Positions 12,790-18,852 of a DNA stretch of 18,852 nucleotides are shown piece after piece. A model generated the notes under the pieces. The model searched no databases, was not told the DNA's origin, and worked only from the letters and a program-made list of their open reading frames with translations. The stretch covers positions 1 to 18,852 of the forward strand of contig CBDTTM010000030.1 of the NCBI GenBank assembly GCA_965363355.1. The letters run 5' to 3'. Origin of the DNA: CBDTTM01 sp965363355 (lineage in GTDB: Bacteria > Bacillota > Negativicutes > Selenomonadales > Selenomonadaceae). Numbering within the stretch: position 1 is the stretch's first letter; each line of letters starts with the position of its first letter. Both the position numbers and the translations under genes were made by a program.

Positions 12790-14442
12790 ATGAAGGGGGC
12801 GCAAGCGGTAGTTGCATGTTTATTGGAACAAGAAGTAGATACGATCTTTGGCTATCCCGGTGGTATGATCTTGCCGCTTTATGATGCACTGTATGATGAA
12901 GAACGCATTTTTCAAGTGTTGACGACACATGAACAAAATGCAGCGCATGCAGCCGATGGCTATGCTAGAGCTAGCGGCAAAGTCGGCGTCTGCATCGCCA
13001 CTTCAGGGCCTGGTGCGACCAACCTTGTCACGGGGCTGGCAACAGCTTTCATGGACTCGATTCCGGTCGTGGCGATAACCGGTCAGGTCGACACTAGTCT
13101 TTTGGGCCGGGATGCTTTCCAAGAAACTGATATTTTAGGTGTGACCATGCCGGTCACTAAGCATAATTTCAAAGTCAAAGATGGAAAAAAATTGATTGCA
13201 ACCTTGCGAATGGCGTTTTCTTTGGCAAAAAGCGGCAGACCAGGTCCGGTATTGGTAGATATTCCTCGCAATCTTTTTCTGGAAGAATGTGAATTCACTC
13301 CGCTTAAATCGGTGCAAAAAGAGCCGGGGAAGCCTGACGCTGATTTTTTGATTTGTGCGGCAGAAGCGGCAGATGAAATCCGCAAAGCCTATAGGCCCGT
13401 GATCATTGCCGGTGGCGGCGTGATTTCGGCCAATGCCTCAGCAGATCTCATAGCCTTTGCCGAAAAGTTCAACCTTCCAGTGGTAAGTACACTGATGGGC
13501 ATCGGTGCTTTGCCGAGAACGCATCGCTTATCTTTGGGACTTGGCGGAATGCATGGTCTCAAAAGTGCGAATCGGGCGATCGCAGAAGCGGATTTGGTCA
13601 TAGCAATCGGCAGCCGTTTTGGCGATCGTCAGACGGGGAATCGCGCATCGTATGCCAAGAATACACATTTCATCCATATCGATATCGACCCGGCAGAAAT
13701 CGATAAAAATGTAGCCAGCAGCATTGGACTAGCCGGAGACATGAAGATCATATTGAAACTTTTGATGCAGCGTGAGCCAGTCAATGATTTGACGAGCTGG
13801 CATGACCTCATTGCTGGTTGGCAGGAAAAATACGCGTTTGATTATCATGAAAAATTTGATGTTCCATGGGCCATGCATTATATAAGCAAGGCTATTGCTA
13901 AACAGGAATTTGCGGTCGTTACTGATGTCGGACAGCATCAGATGTGGGCGGCTCAGCATATTTCCATCGACAAGCCGCGCACCTGGCTTACGTCAGGCGG
14001 GCTTGGAACTATGGGCTTTGGTTTGCCGGCGGCGATGGGGGCGCAGCTTGCCTTTGGGAAAAAACGCCGAGTCATTCACATTGCCGGCGATGGTGGCATC
14101 AAGATGACAGGCAATGAATATTATACGATTGCTCGCCTTGGGCTGCCCGTTTTATCGATTATCGTAAATAACAGTGCGCTTGGCATGATTCGCCAGTTGC
14201 AAAAGGTCTTATATAAAGGTCGTTATATCGCCTGTGATTTACCATATCCGATGGATTTTTCCCTCTATGTCCAAAGCTTTGGCATCGAGGCAGCATCGGT
14301 GAGCTCCCCCGACGAATTCGCCAGTGCCTTTTCACAGGCTTTGACCAAAGATTCTCCCCAAGTCATTGTCCTCAATGTCAGCCAGAACTTTGTCGAACCG
14401 ATGATAAAGGGTGGCGTTATTGATGAATTTGTTGAGTTTTAA
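12790..14442 (+). CDS. ilvB: Acetolactate synthase catalytic (large) subunit, divergent
   Basis: 550-aa thiamine-diphosphate enzyme that condenses pyruvate with pyruvate or 2-oxobutyrate. The catalytic Glu is E48 in THEQNAAHAADGYAR. The ThDP motif runs from GDGG (433-436) to NN (460-461). The middle domain has IIAGGGV and HIDIDPAEIDKN. Several highly conserved places differ: QVPTS is QVDTS (D101), RFDDR is RFGDR (G278), and RQWQ is RQLQ (L470). D101 and L470 match the plant positions P197 and W574, contacts for AHAS herbicides. It is not a catabolic AlsS by sequence. Its place at the end of the operon, far from ilvN, is odd, and a second canonical ilvB may exist elsewhere. GGAGG lies eight bases before the ATG. 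Confidence 0.88.
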   Translation: MKGAQAVVACLLEQEVDTIFGYPGGMILPLYDALYDEERIFQVLTTHEQNAAHAADGYARASGKVGVCIATSGPGATNLVTGLATAFMDSIPVVAITGQVDTSLLGRDAFQETDILGVTMPVTKHNFKVKDGKKLIATLRMAFSLAKSGRPGPVLVDIPRNLFLEECEFTPLKSVQKEPGKPDADFLICAAEAADEIRKAYRPVIIAGGGVISANASADLIAFAEKFNLPVVSTLMGIGALPRTHRLSLGLGGMHGLKSANRAIAEADLVIAIGSRFGDRQTGNRASYAKNTHFIHIDIDPAEIDKNVASSIGLAGDMKIILKLLMQREPVNDLTSWHDLIAGWQEKYAFDYHEKFDVPWAMHYISKAIAKQEFAVVTDVGQHQMWAAQHISIDKPRTWLTSGGLGTMGFGLPAAMGAQLAFGKKRRVIHIAGDGGIKMTGNEYYTIARLGLPVLSIIVNNSALGMIRQLQKVLYKGRYIACDLPYPMDFSLYVQSFGIEAASVSSPDEFASAFSQALTKDSPQVIVLNVSQNFVEPMIKGGVIDEFVEF

Positions 14443-14479
14443 GGGATTATTTAACATTAGCAAGGCTGAAAACAGTCCG

Positions 14480-14517
14480 TAGGAATTATTCGATTAAGAA
14501 TAATTCCTATTTTTTTT
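14480..14517 (+). terminator. Terminator of the ilv-leu operon
   Basis: A perfect 11-bp stem (AGGAATTATTC with its complement, plus one T-A pair), a GATTAA loop and eight T residues. Confidence 0.93.
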
Positions 14518-14568
14518 ATACAAAAGTCCCGGTTTTTATAAAAAGGATGGTCTAAAAGCGAGTAAGAA

Positions 14569-14577
14569 TGGTAAAAT
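14569..14577 (+). promoter_or_regulatory. Possible extended -10 promoter of the rfb block
   Basis: TGGTAAAAT, an extended -10-like box within ATGGTAAAATAAA, about 30 bases before the next start. The same 13-mer core occurs upstream of the M29 aminopeptidase gene. No -35 is seen. Confidence 0.4.
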
Positions 14578-14607
14578 AAAGAAGATAAAAGAGGAGGAGG
14601 GTTCTTT

Positions 14608-14946
14608 ATGCAGAATTCATTAATGATGAAGTTCGTGGGTCTTTTTATTATAAGTACGATTCTTAAGGTTGTTTTTAATATGTTCGTGGGCGGTATGGTT
14701 GCTATGGGGCTTGGAGTTGTAGTCGATGCTGGTTTTTTGGTGTGCGTCTACATGCTATTGCGTCAGTACAGGGTGCCATCGATTAAAAGAATCATGATTA
14801 TTTTGATATTGCTCATGGTGATTTCTATTTTGACAGAGTTTGGAATTTTGCCGCAAGACGTTGGCAATTTGCTTTTATTAGCAGTCTTTGCTTGGATGAT
14901 TTTTGGCAAGGGTGGCATTTTGCCTCGTGGCGGCCGTAGATTTTAA
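14608..14946 (+). CDS. Small four-helix membrane protein, unknown function
   Basis: 112 aa, not recognised. Nearly the whole chain is hydrophobic, with about four membrane segments (roughly 8-27, 30-52, 61-80, 85-100). Short basic loops (RQYRVPSIKR) lie between helices 2 and 3, and the tail GKGGILPRGGRRF is basic. This arrangement favours a cytoplasmic C-terminus. A GAGGAGGAGG run lies seven or so bases before the ATG, a very strong ribosome site. It is 18 bases upstream of rfbA on the same strand with no terminator between, so co-transcription with the dTDP-sugar genes is likely. That context hints at envelope biology, but nothing in the sequence gives a function. Confidence 0.75.
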   Translation: MQNSLMMKFVGLFIISTILKVVFNMFVGGMVAMGLGVVVDAGFLVCVYMLLRQYRVPSIKRIMIILILLMVISILTEFGILPQDVGNLLLLAVFAWMIFGKGGILPRGGRRF

Positions 14947-14964
14947 GAAATAAGGAGATATATC

Positions 14965-15837
14965 ATGGCAAAAAAAGGAATTATTTTAGCGGGCGGCTCA
15001 GGGACGAGGCTTTATCCGTTGACGAAGGTTGTAAGTAAACAGCTTATGCCGATTTATGATAAACCGATGATTTATTATCCATTGAGTACGTTGCTTTTGG
15101 CTGGTATACAAGATATCCTCGTGATTACGACACCGCAGGATGTAGAGCTTTTTCGAGCTCTTTTGCAAGATGGCAGCCAATGGGGCATTCATATTGAATA
15201 TGCTGTGCAGCCAAGTCCGGACGGTTTGGCACAGGCATTTTTGATCGGCGAAAAGTTTATTGGCGGCGACAGCTGTGCATTGATTTTAGGCGATAACATA
15301 TTCTATGGCGCAGATCTTGCCTCAGCTATGCAGCGGGCGGCGATTTCTGAAGATGGTGCGACGGTCTTTGCCTATTATGTAAAAGATCCGGAACGTTATG
15401 GCGTAGTTGAATTCGATGAAAATGGGAAGGCAATCAGTTTAGAGGAAAAGCCAGAGGTGCCAAGATCCAATTATGCGGTCACCGGTCTTTACTTCTATGA
15501 TAAGCAGATCGTCGATATCGCCAAGAGCATCAAGCCATCACCTCGCGGTGAACTTGAAATCACCGATGTAAATAAGATTTACCTCGCACAGCAAAAGCTC
15601 AAGGTTGAGACTATGCGCCGTGGTTATGCCTGGCTTGATACGGGAACACATGAGTCTCTTTTACAGGCTTCGTCGTTTGTGCAGACGATTGAAGATCGGC
15701 AGGGGCTTAAGATTGCCTGTATAGAAGAGATTGTCTATAGAAAAGGCTATATTGATGCAGAGCAGGTCTTGCGTTTGGCACAGCCTTTGAAGAAAAATGA
15801 TTATGGCCAGTATTTGGAACAATTGGTAAAATCTTAA
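14965..15837 (+). CDS. rfbA: Glucose-1-phosphate thymidylyltransferase
   Basis: Makes dTDP-glucose from dTTP and glucose 1-phosphate, first step of the dTDP-rhamnose route. 290 aa, the usual length. It has the nucleotide-binding signature ILAGGSGTRLYPLT (7-20), then KQLMPIYDKPMIYYPL, LILGDNIFYG (about 107-116) with the metal-binding Asp, and EEKPEVPRSNYAVTGLYFYD. GGAG lies a few bases upstream of the ATG. It is followed 14 bases later by the rfbC start. The fit to RmlA/RfbA is close throughout. Confidence 0.95.
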   Translation: MAKKGIILAGGSGTRLYPLTKVVSKQLMPIYDKPMIYYPLSTLLLAGIQDILVITTPQDVELFRALLQDGSQWGIHIEYAVQPSPDGLAQAFLIGEKFIGGDSCALILGDNIFYGADLASAMQRAAISEDGATVFAYYVKDPERYGVVEFDENGKAISLEEKPEVPRSNYAVTGLYFYDKQIVDIAKSIKPSPRGELEITDVNKIYLAQQKLKVETMRRGYAWLDTGTHESLLQASSFVQTIEDRQGLKIACIEEIVYRKGYIDAEQVLRLAQPLKKNDYGQYLEQLVKS

Positions 15838-15851
15838 CAGGAGTGGGACTT

Positions 15852-16421
15852 TTGAAAATAACACAAACAGAATTAAAGGATGTTTATATTATAGAACCGC
15901 AGGTCTTTGGCGATCATCGCGGCTGGTTCATGGAAAGTTGGTCCGAAAAGAAGTTTGTTGAAGCGGGTATTGATTGTGATTTTGTTCAGGATAATCAATC
16001 CTTTTCGGCGACGAAGGGAACGTTAAGAGGGCTTCATTACCAATTGAACCCAAAAGCGCAGGCAAAGATCGTCCGTTGTACGAAAGGTGAGATTCTTGAT
16101 GTAGCGGTAGATATCCGCAAGGGCTCACCGCAGTACGGCAAATGGATTTCAGTCAAACTGACTGCAGAAAACAAAAAGCAGCTCTTTATTCCGCGCGGCT
16201 TTGCCCATGGTTTTGTGACGCTTACTGATGATGTGGAAGTTCAGTATAAAGCAGATAATTACTATGCACCGGAATGTGATGGCAATATACGCTATGATGA
16301 TCCTGCTATTGGCGTAGAGTGGGGCGAAGGGCCATTTGTCTTGTCGGAAAAAGATGAAAAAGCTCCGCTCTTAAAAGAGCGGAGAAATCTGAATTTTGTT
16401 TATGAGGAGAGAAATCAATGA
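15852..16421 (+). CDS. rfbC: dTDP-4-dehydrorhamnose 3,5-epimerase
   Basis: Epimerises dTDP-4-keto-6-deoxyglucose at C3 and C5. I place the start at TTG 15852, eight bases after AGGAG, giving 189 aa beginning MKITQTELKDVYIIEP like other RmlC proteins. The upstream in-frame GTG (15843) overlaps that ribosome site. Cupin-fold motifs are present: FGDHRGWFMESW, QDNQSFS, the catalytic His in TLRGLHYQ, and FIPRGFAHGFVTL. The rfbB start overlaps its stop by four bases. Confidence 0.93.
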   Translation: MKITQTELKDVYIIEPQVFGDHRGWFMESWSEKKFVEAGIDCDFVQDNQSFSATKGTLRGLHYQLNPKAQAKIVRCTKGEILDVAVDIRKGSPQYGKWISVKLTAENKKQLFIPRGFAHGFVTLTDDVEVQYKADNYYAPECDGNIRYDDPAIGVEWGEGPFVLSEKDEKAPLLKERRNLNFVYEERNQ

Positions 16422-17437
16422 AGATCATTGTAACCGGTGGAGCCGGCTTTATTGGTGGGAATTTTATCCACTACATGATAAAAATGCATCCTGATTACGA
16501 AATCATCTGTCTCGATGCCTTGACGTATGCGGGCAATATGGCGACTCTCGCGCCTGTTATCAAGCATAAGAAATTCTCCTTTGTCAAAGGAGATATTGCT
16601 GATCGTGAGTTTGTCTACAACCTTTTTGCCGAGGAAAAACCGGATTGGGTCGTTAATTTTGCTGCCGAGAGCCATGTCGACCGTTCGATTGAAACTCCGG
16701 AAATTTTCTTGCAGACTAATATCATTGGAACCAGTGTGCTTTTAGATGCTTGTCGTAAATATGGGATTTTGCGCTATCATCAAGTGTCGACGGATGAAGT
16801 TTATGGTGATTTGCCACTAGATCGCCCGGATCTATTCTTTACGGAAGAGACCAAGCTTCATACATCGAGTCCGTATTCTTCTTCAAAAGCAGGCGCGGAT
16901 TTGTTGGTGCAGGCCTATCATCGGACGTATCAGCTGCCGGTTACGATTTCACGCTGCTCTAATAATTATGGACCATATCATTTCCCGGAAAAACTCATTC
17001 CGTTGATGATTGCCAATGCCTTGGCAGATAAAAAGCTGCCGGTATACGGGACCGGAGAAAATGTCCGTGACTGGCTCTATGTCGAGGATCATTGCATTGC
17101 CATCGATCGGATCTTGCATGATGGTAGAATCGGTGAAGTCTATAACATTGGCGGACATAATGAACGAACCAACTTAGAAGTCGTCAAGACTGTACTTAGA
17201 GAGCTTGGTAAAGATGAAAGCCTCATTGAGTACGTGACCGACCGCAAGGGTCATGATCGCCGCTATGCAATCGACCCAACTAAAATCAAAACGGAGCTTG
17301 GCTGGGAGCCGACGACGAAATTTGACGATGGCATTAAAAAGACAGTTGCTTGGTATTTGGCAAATAAGGACTGGTGGCAAAATATCATCAGTGGCGATTA
17401 CGCTTCTTACTATGAAAATATGTATGGCAATCGTTAA
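16418..17437 (+). CDS. rfbB: dTDP-glucose 4,6-dehydratase
   Basis: Converts dTDP-glucose to dTDP-4-keto-6-deoxyglucose using tightly bound NAD+. 339 aa, extended SDR fold: TGGAGFIGGNF (6-16), catalytic triplet T125-D126-E127 in STDEVYGD, Y153 and K157 in YSSSK, and RCSNNYGPYHFPEKLIP typical of RmlB. The ATG overlaps the rfbC stop (ATGA). It is the last gene before a strong terminator, and no rfbD follows. Activity therefore stops at dTDP-4-keto-rhamnose unless a reductase is encoded elsewhere. Confidence 0.95.
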   Translation: MKIIVTGGAGFIGGNFIHYMIKMHPDYEIICLDALTYAGNMATLAPVIKHKKFSFVKGDIADREFVYNLFAEEKPDWVVNFAAESHVDRSIETPEIFLQTNIIGTSVLLDACRKYGILRYHQVSTDEVYGDLPLDRPDLFFTEETKLHTSSPYSSSKAGADLLVQAYHRTYQLPVTISRCSNNYGPYHFPEKLIPLMIANALADKKLPVYGTGENVRDWLYVEDHCIAIDRILHDGRIGEVYNIGGHNERTNLEVVKTVLRELGKDESLIEYVTDRKGHDRRYAIDPTKIKTELGWEPTTKFDDGIKKTVAWYLANKDWWQNIISGDYASYYENMYGNR

Positions 17438-17463
17438 GCAGTATAATACGTGGTATTTGGAAT

Positions 17464-17511
17464 AAAAAATAAGGATAGACACTCGGAAACGAATGTCTAT
17501 CCTTATTTTTT
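17464..17511. terminator. Bidirectional terminator between rfbB and the M29 gene
   Basis: 18-bp perfect arms (AAAAAATAAGGATAGACA and its complement) flank a 12-base loop that can pair further as TCG-GAAA-CGA. The A and T runs allow termination in both directions. Confidence 0.9.
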
Positions 17512-18623
17512 TATTTCAGGTTTTCGGGATTCAGTCCAGTGAGTTCAGGGATAACGAAAATCCCGTCTTTGCGGATGAGTCGGTCATCGAGGTATATTTC
17601 ACCGCCGCCATATTCTGATGTCTGGATGCAGACGAGATCCCAGTGAATAGCAGAACGATTGCCATTGTCGGCTTCGTCGTAGGCATTGCCTGGTGTGAAA
17701 TGGAAACTACCGGCAATTTTTTCATCGAATAAGGTATCTTTCATCGGCTTGGTGACGTAGGGGTTGAGGCCAAAGGAAAATTCGCCGACATAACGGGCTC
17801 CATTGTCTGTATCAAATATCTTATTGATGGTTTCGGTATGATTGGCAGTCGCCTCTATGATTTTGCCGTCCTTAAATGAAAGGGAGATATTTTCATACGT
17901 TACGCCTTGATAGACAGCTGGCGTATTATAGGTCAGTTTGCCATTTATGCTGTTTTTGACTGGCGCGGTGTAGACTTCGCCGTCAGGAATATTGCATGTA
18001 CCGGCACATTTTATCGCAGGGATGCCCTCGATGGAGAACCTGAGGTCTGTGCCAGGCCCTTTGATGTGGACTTTTGATGAGCGCTCCATAAGCTTGACCA
18101 GTGGCGTCATCGCCTCATCCATTTTTTCATAATCGAGGTTGCAGACATTATAGTAAAATTCTTCAAAAGCGCAGCTGCTCATATTCGCTAACTGAGCCAT
18201 AGCGCTGTTTGGGTAGCGCAGAACGCACCATTTTGTCTGCGGTACGCGGATGTCGCTGTGGACCGGTTTATTCCAATAGGTTTGGTAAAGCCGCATGTTT
18301 TCCGCAGGGATATCGCCGAGCTCACTGACGTTCTCGCTGGCACGAATGGCGATATAAGCATCCATTTGCTTCATGCGCATGGATTCGTATTCGGCGATGA
18401 GTTGCATTTGCTCTTTGCTCGCACCGAGCAAAAGTTCGCGCTGAAGCTTGTTGTTTTTGGTCGTCAAAAAAGGGATGCCACCGGCTGCATATACTTCGCG
18501 GATGATCGCTTGTCCTAAAGGCAGGCTGTCATCGAATAATTCTAGCAGAAGTTTTTCTCCTTTTTGCAGTTTAACCGAATGCTGAATAAGGTTTTTAGCT
18601 AAAGTTTCAATTCTGGTATCCAT
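17511..18623 (-). CDS. M29 family aminopeptidase (AmpS/PepS type)
   Basis: 370-aa cytoplasmic metallo-aminopeptidase that trims N-terminal residues from peptides. The M29 metal and catalytic positions can be seen: E216 in NIPDGEVYTAP, E281 in GEFSFGLNP, H308 in GSFHFTPGNAY, Y315, and H327 and D329 in AIHWDLV. The N-terminal region (LVQ-like MDTRIETLAKNLIQ and KGEKLLLE) is also typical. The length is slightly under the usual ~400 aa, and the gap between H308 and H327 is shorter than I recall for the Thermus enzyme. A GGAG site precedes the ATG by ten bases. It stands alone, converging on the rfb operon. Confidence 0.9.
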   Translation of the reverse strand: MDTRIETLAKNLIQHSVKLQKGEKLLLELFDDSLPLGQAIIREVYAAGGIPFLTTKNNKLQRELLLGASKEQMQLIAEYESMRMKQMDAYIAIRASENVSELGDIPAENMRLYQTYWNKPVHSDIRVPQTKWCVLRYPNSAMAQLANMSSCAFEEFYYNVCNLDYEKMDEAMTPLVKLMERSSKVHIKGPGTDLRFSIEGIPAIKCAGTCNIPDGEVYTAPVKNSINGKLTYNTPAVYQGVTYENISLSFKDGKIIEATANHTETINKIFDTDNGARYVGEFSFGLNPYVTKPMKDTLFDEKIAGSFHFTPGNAYDEADNGNRSAIHWDLVCIQTSEYGGGEIYLDDRLIRKDGIFVIPELTGLNPENLK

Positions 18624-18659
18624 GAAAACAGGACTCCTTTATTATATTTTCTTGTGTTT

Positions 18660-18668
18660 ATTTTACCA
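18660..18668 (-). promoter_or_regulatory. Possible extended -10 promoter of the M29 gene
   Basis: The minus strand reads TGGTAAAAT about 36 bases upstream of the start codon, with no clear -35. It matches the box proposed for the rfb block. Confidence 0.35.
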
Positions 18669-18756
18669 TCAATTGAAATCATAATGTGGTAAAAACATGG
18701 ACTTAGGCTAGAAAATAGAATGTTTTTGGTGAACTGAAATTATTTTCAAAAAATGC

Positions 18757-18785
18757 TTGCAATAATCTTTTGCTTGTCGTATAAT
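18757..18785 (+). promoter_or_regulatory. tRNA promoter
   Basis: TTGCAA (18757-18762), 17-bp spacer and a perfect TATAAT (18780-18785), preceded by an A/T-rich stretch that may act as an UP element. It lies 13 bases before the tRNA 5' end. Confidence 0.8.
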
Positions 18786-18798
18786 AATTAATGTTCCT

Positions 18799-18852
18799 TC
18801 CTTGATAGCTCAGTTGGTAGAGCAATCGGCTGTTAACCGATCGGTCGTAGGT
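18799..18852 (+). tRNA. tRNA-Asn (GUU), 3' end beyond the window
   Basis: The first 54 bases of a tRNA: acceptor strand TCCTTGA, T8-A9, D-arm GCTC...GAGC, anticodon stem ATCGG/CCGAT with loop CTGTTAA. The anticodon GTT is at 18832-18834, reading Asn codons. The T-arm and acceptor 3' strand are cut by the window end. More tRNAs may follow in a cluster. Confidence 0.95.

Noticed and set aside
12790..14442. Reading the last operon gene as a catabolic acetolactate synthase (AlsS) or other ThDP decarboxylase
   Set aside because: The VGQHQMWAAQ region, LGMIRQ and HIDIDPAEI motifs fit anabolic AHAS, and the pathway context agrees, despite the substitutions.
1..18852. CRISPR arrays, insertion sequences, phage or conjugative genes
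   Set aside because: No regularly spaced repeats, transposase or integrase motifs, or terminal repeats were found.

Overview
The window reads as a chromosomal segment of a low-to-mid GC, Gram-positive-related bacterium with a diderm envelope. My best guess is a member of the Negativicutes (Selenomonas/Megamonas/Mitsuokella-like). The basis is a T-box leader and Bacillota-type promoters, Shine-Dalgarno sites and terminators, next to a secreted asparaginase and dTDP-sugar genes. The taxonomy is inference; no 16S rRNA or other marker is present.

Layout. (1) Positions 1-2127, minus strand: a GlnK/GlnL (YcbA/YcbB)-type two-component system, with the response regulator cut by the window start. (2) 2378-4993, plus strand: a DASS/CitT-family di/tricarboxylate transporter, then an exported type II L-asparaginase with its own promoter; strong hairpin terminators follow each. 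(3) 5061-6164, minus: mutY. (4) 6474-7877, plus: a GH1 6-phospho-beta-glucosidase. (5) 7988-14509, plus: a branched-chain amino acid operon. Two sigma-A promoters and a T-box leader (apparent valine specifier GUC) precede ilvN-ilvC-leuC-leuD-leuB-ilvB. A strong hairpin terminator lies inside the operon between ilvC and leuC. ilvB is last, far from ilvN, and carries unusual residues. (6) 14608-17437, plus: an unknown four-helix membrane protein and rfbA-rfbC-rfbB, without rfbD. (7) 17511-18623, minus: an M29 aminopeptidase. (8) 18799 to the end, plus: the start of tRNA-Asn(GUU).

How the genes may work together. The first block looks like a nutrient-response module. The kinase/regulator pair lies divergent from a dicarboxylate transporter that is followed by a periplasmic asparaginase. 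Extracytoplasmic asparagine would become aspartate plus ammonia, and the carboxylate could be imported or exchanged, for example to feed fumarate reduction. ATACAA half-sites occur in both control regions. The ilv/leu operon makes most enzymes for valine, isoleucine and leucine, under valyl-tRNA control, but leuA, ilvD and ilvE are not here. The rfb genes make dTDP-4-keto-6-deoxy sugars for surface polysaccharide.

The strongest leads are the asparagine/dicarboxylate regulatory module, the intra-operon terminator, the divergent terminal ilvB with natural changes at two herbicide-contact positions, and the acidic cofactor loop of IlvC. I found no CRISPR array, insertion sequence or phage gene.
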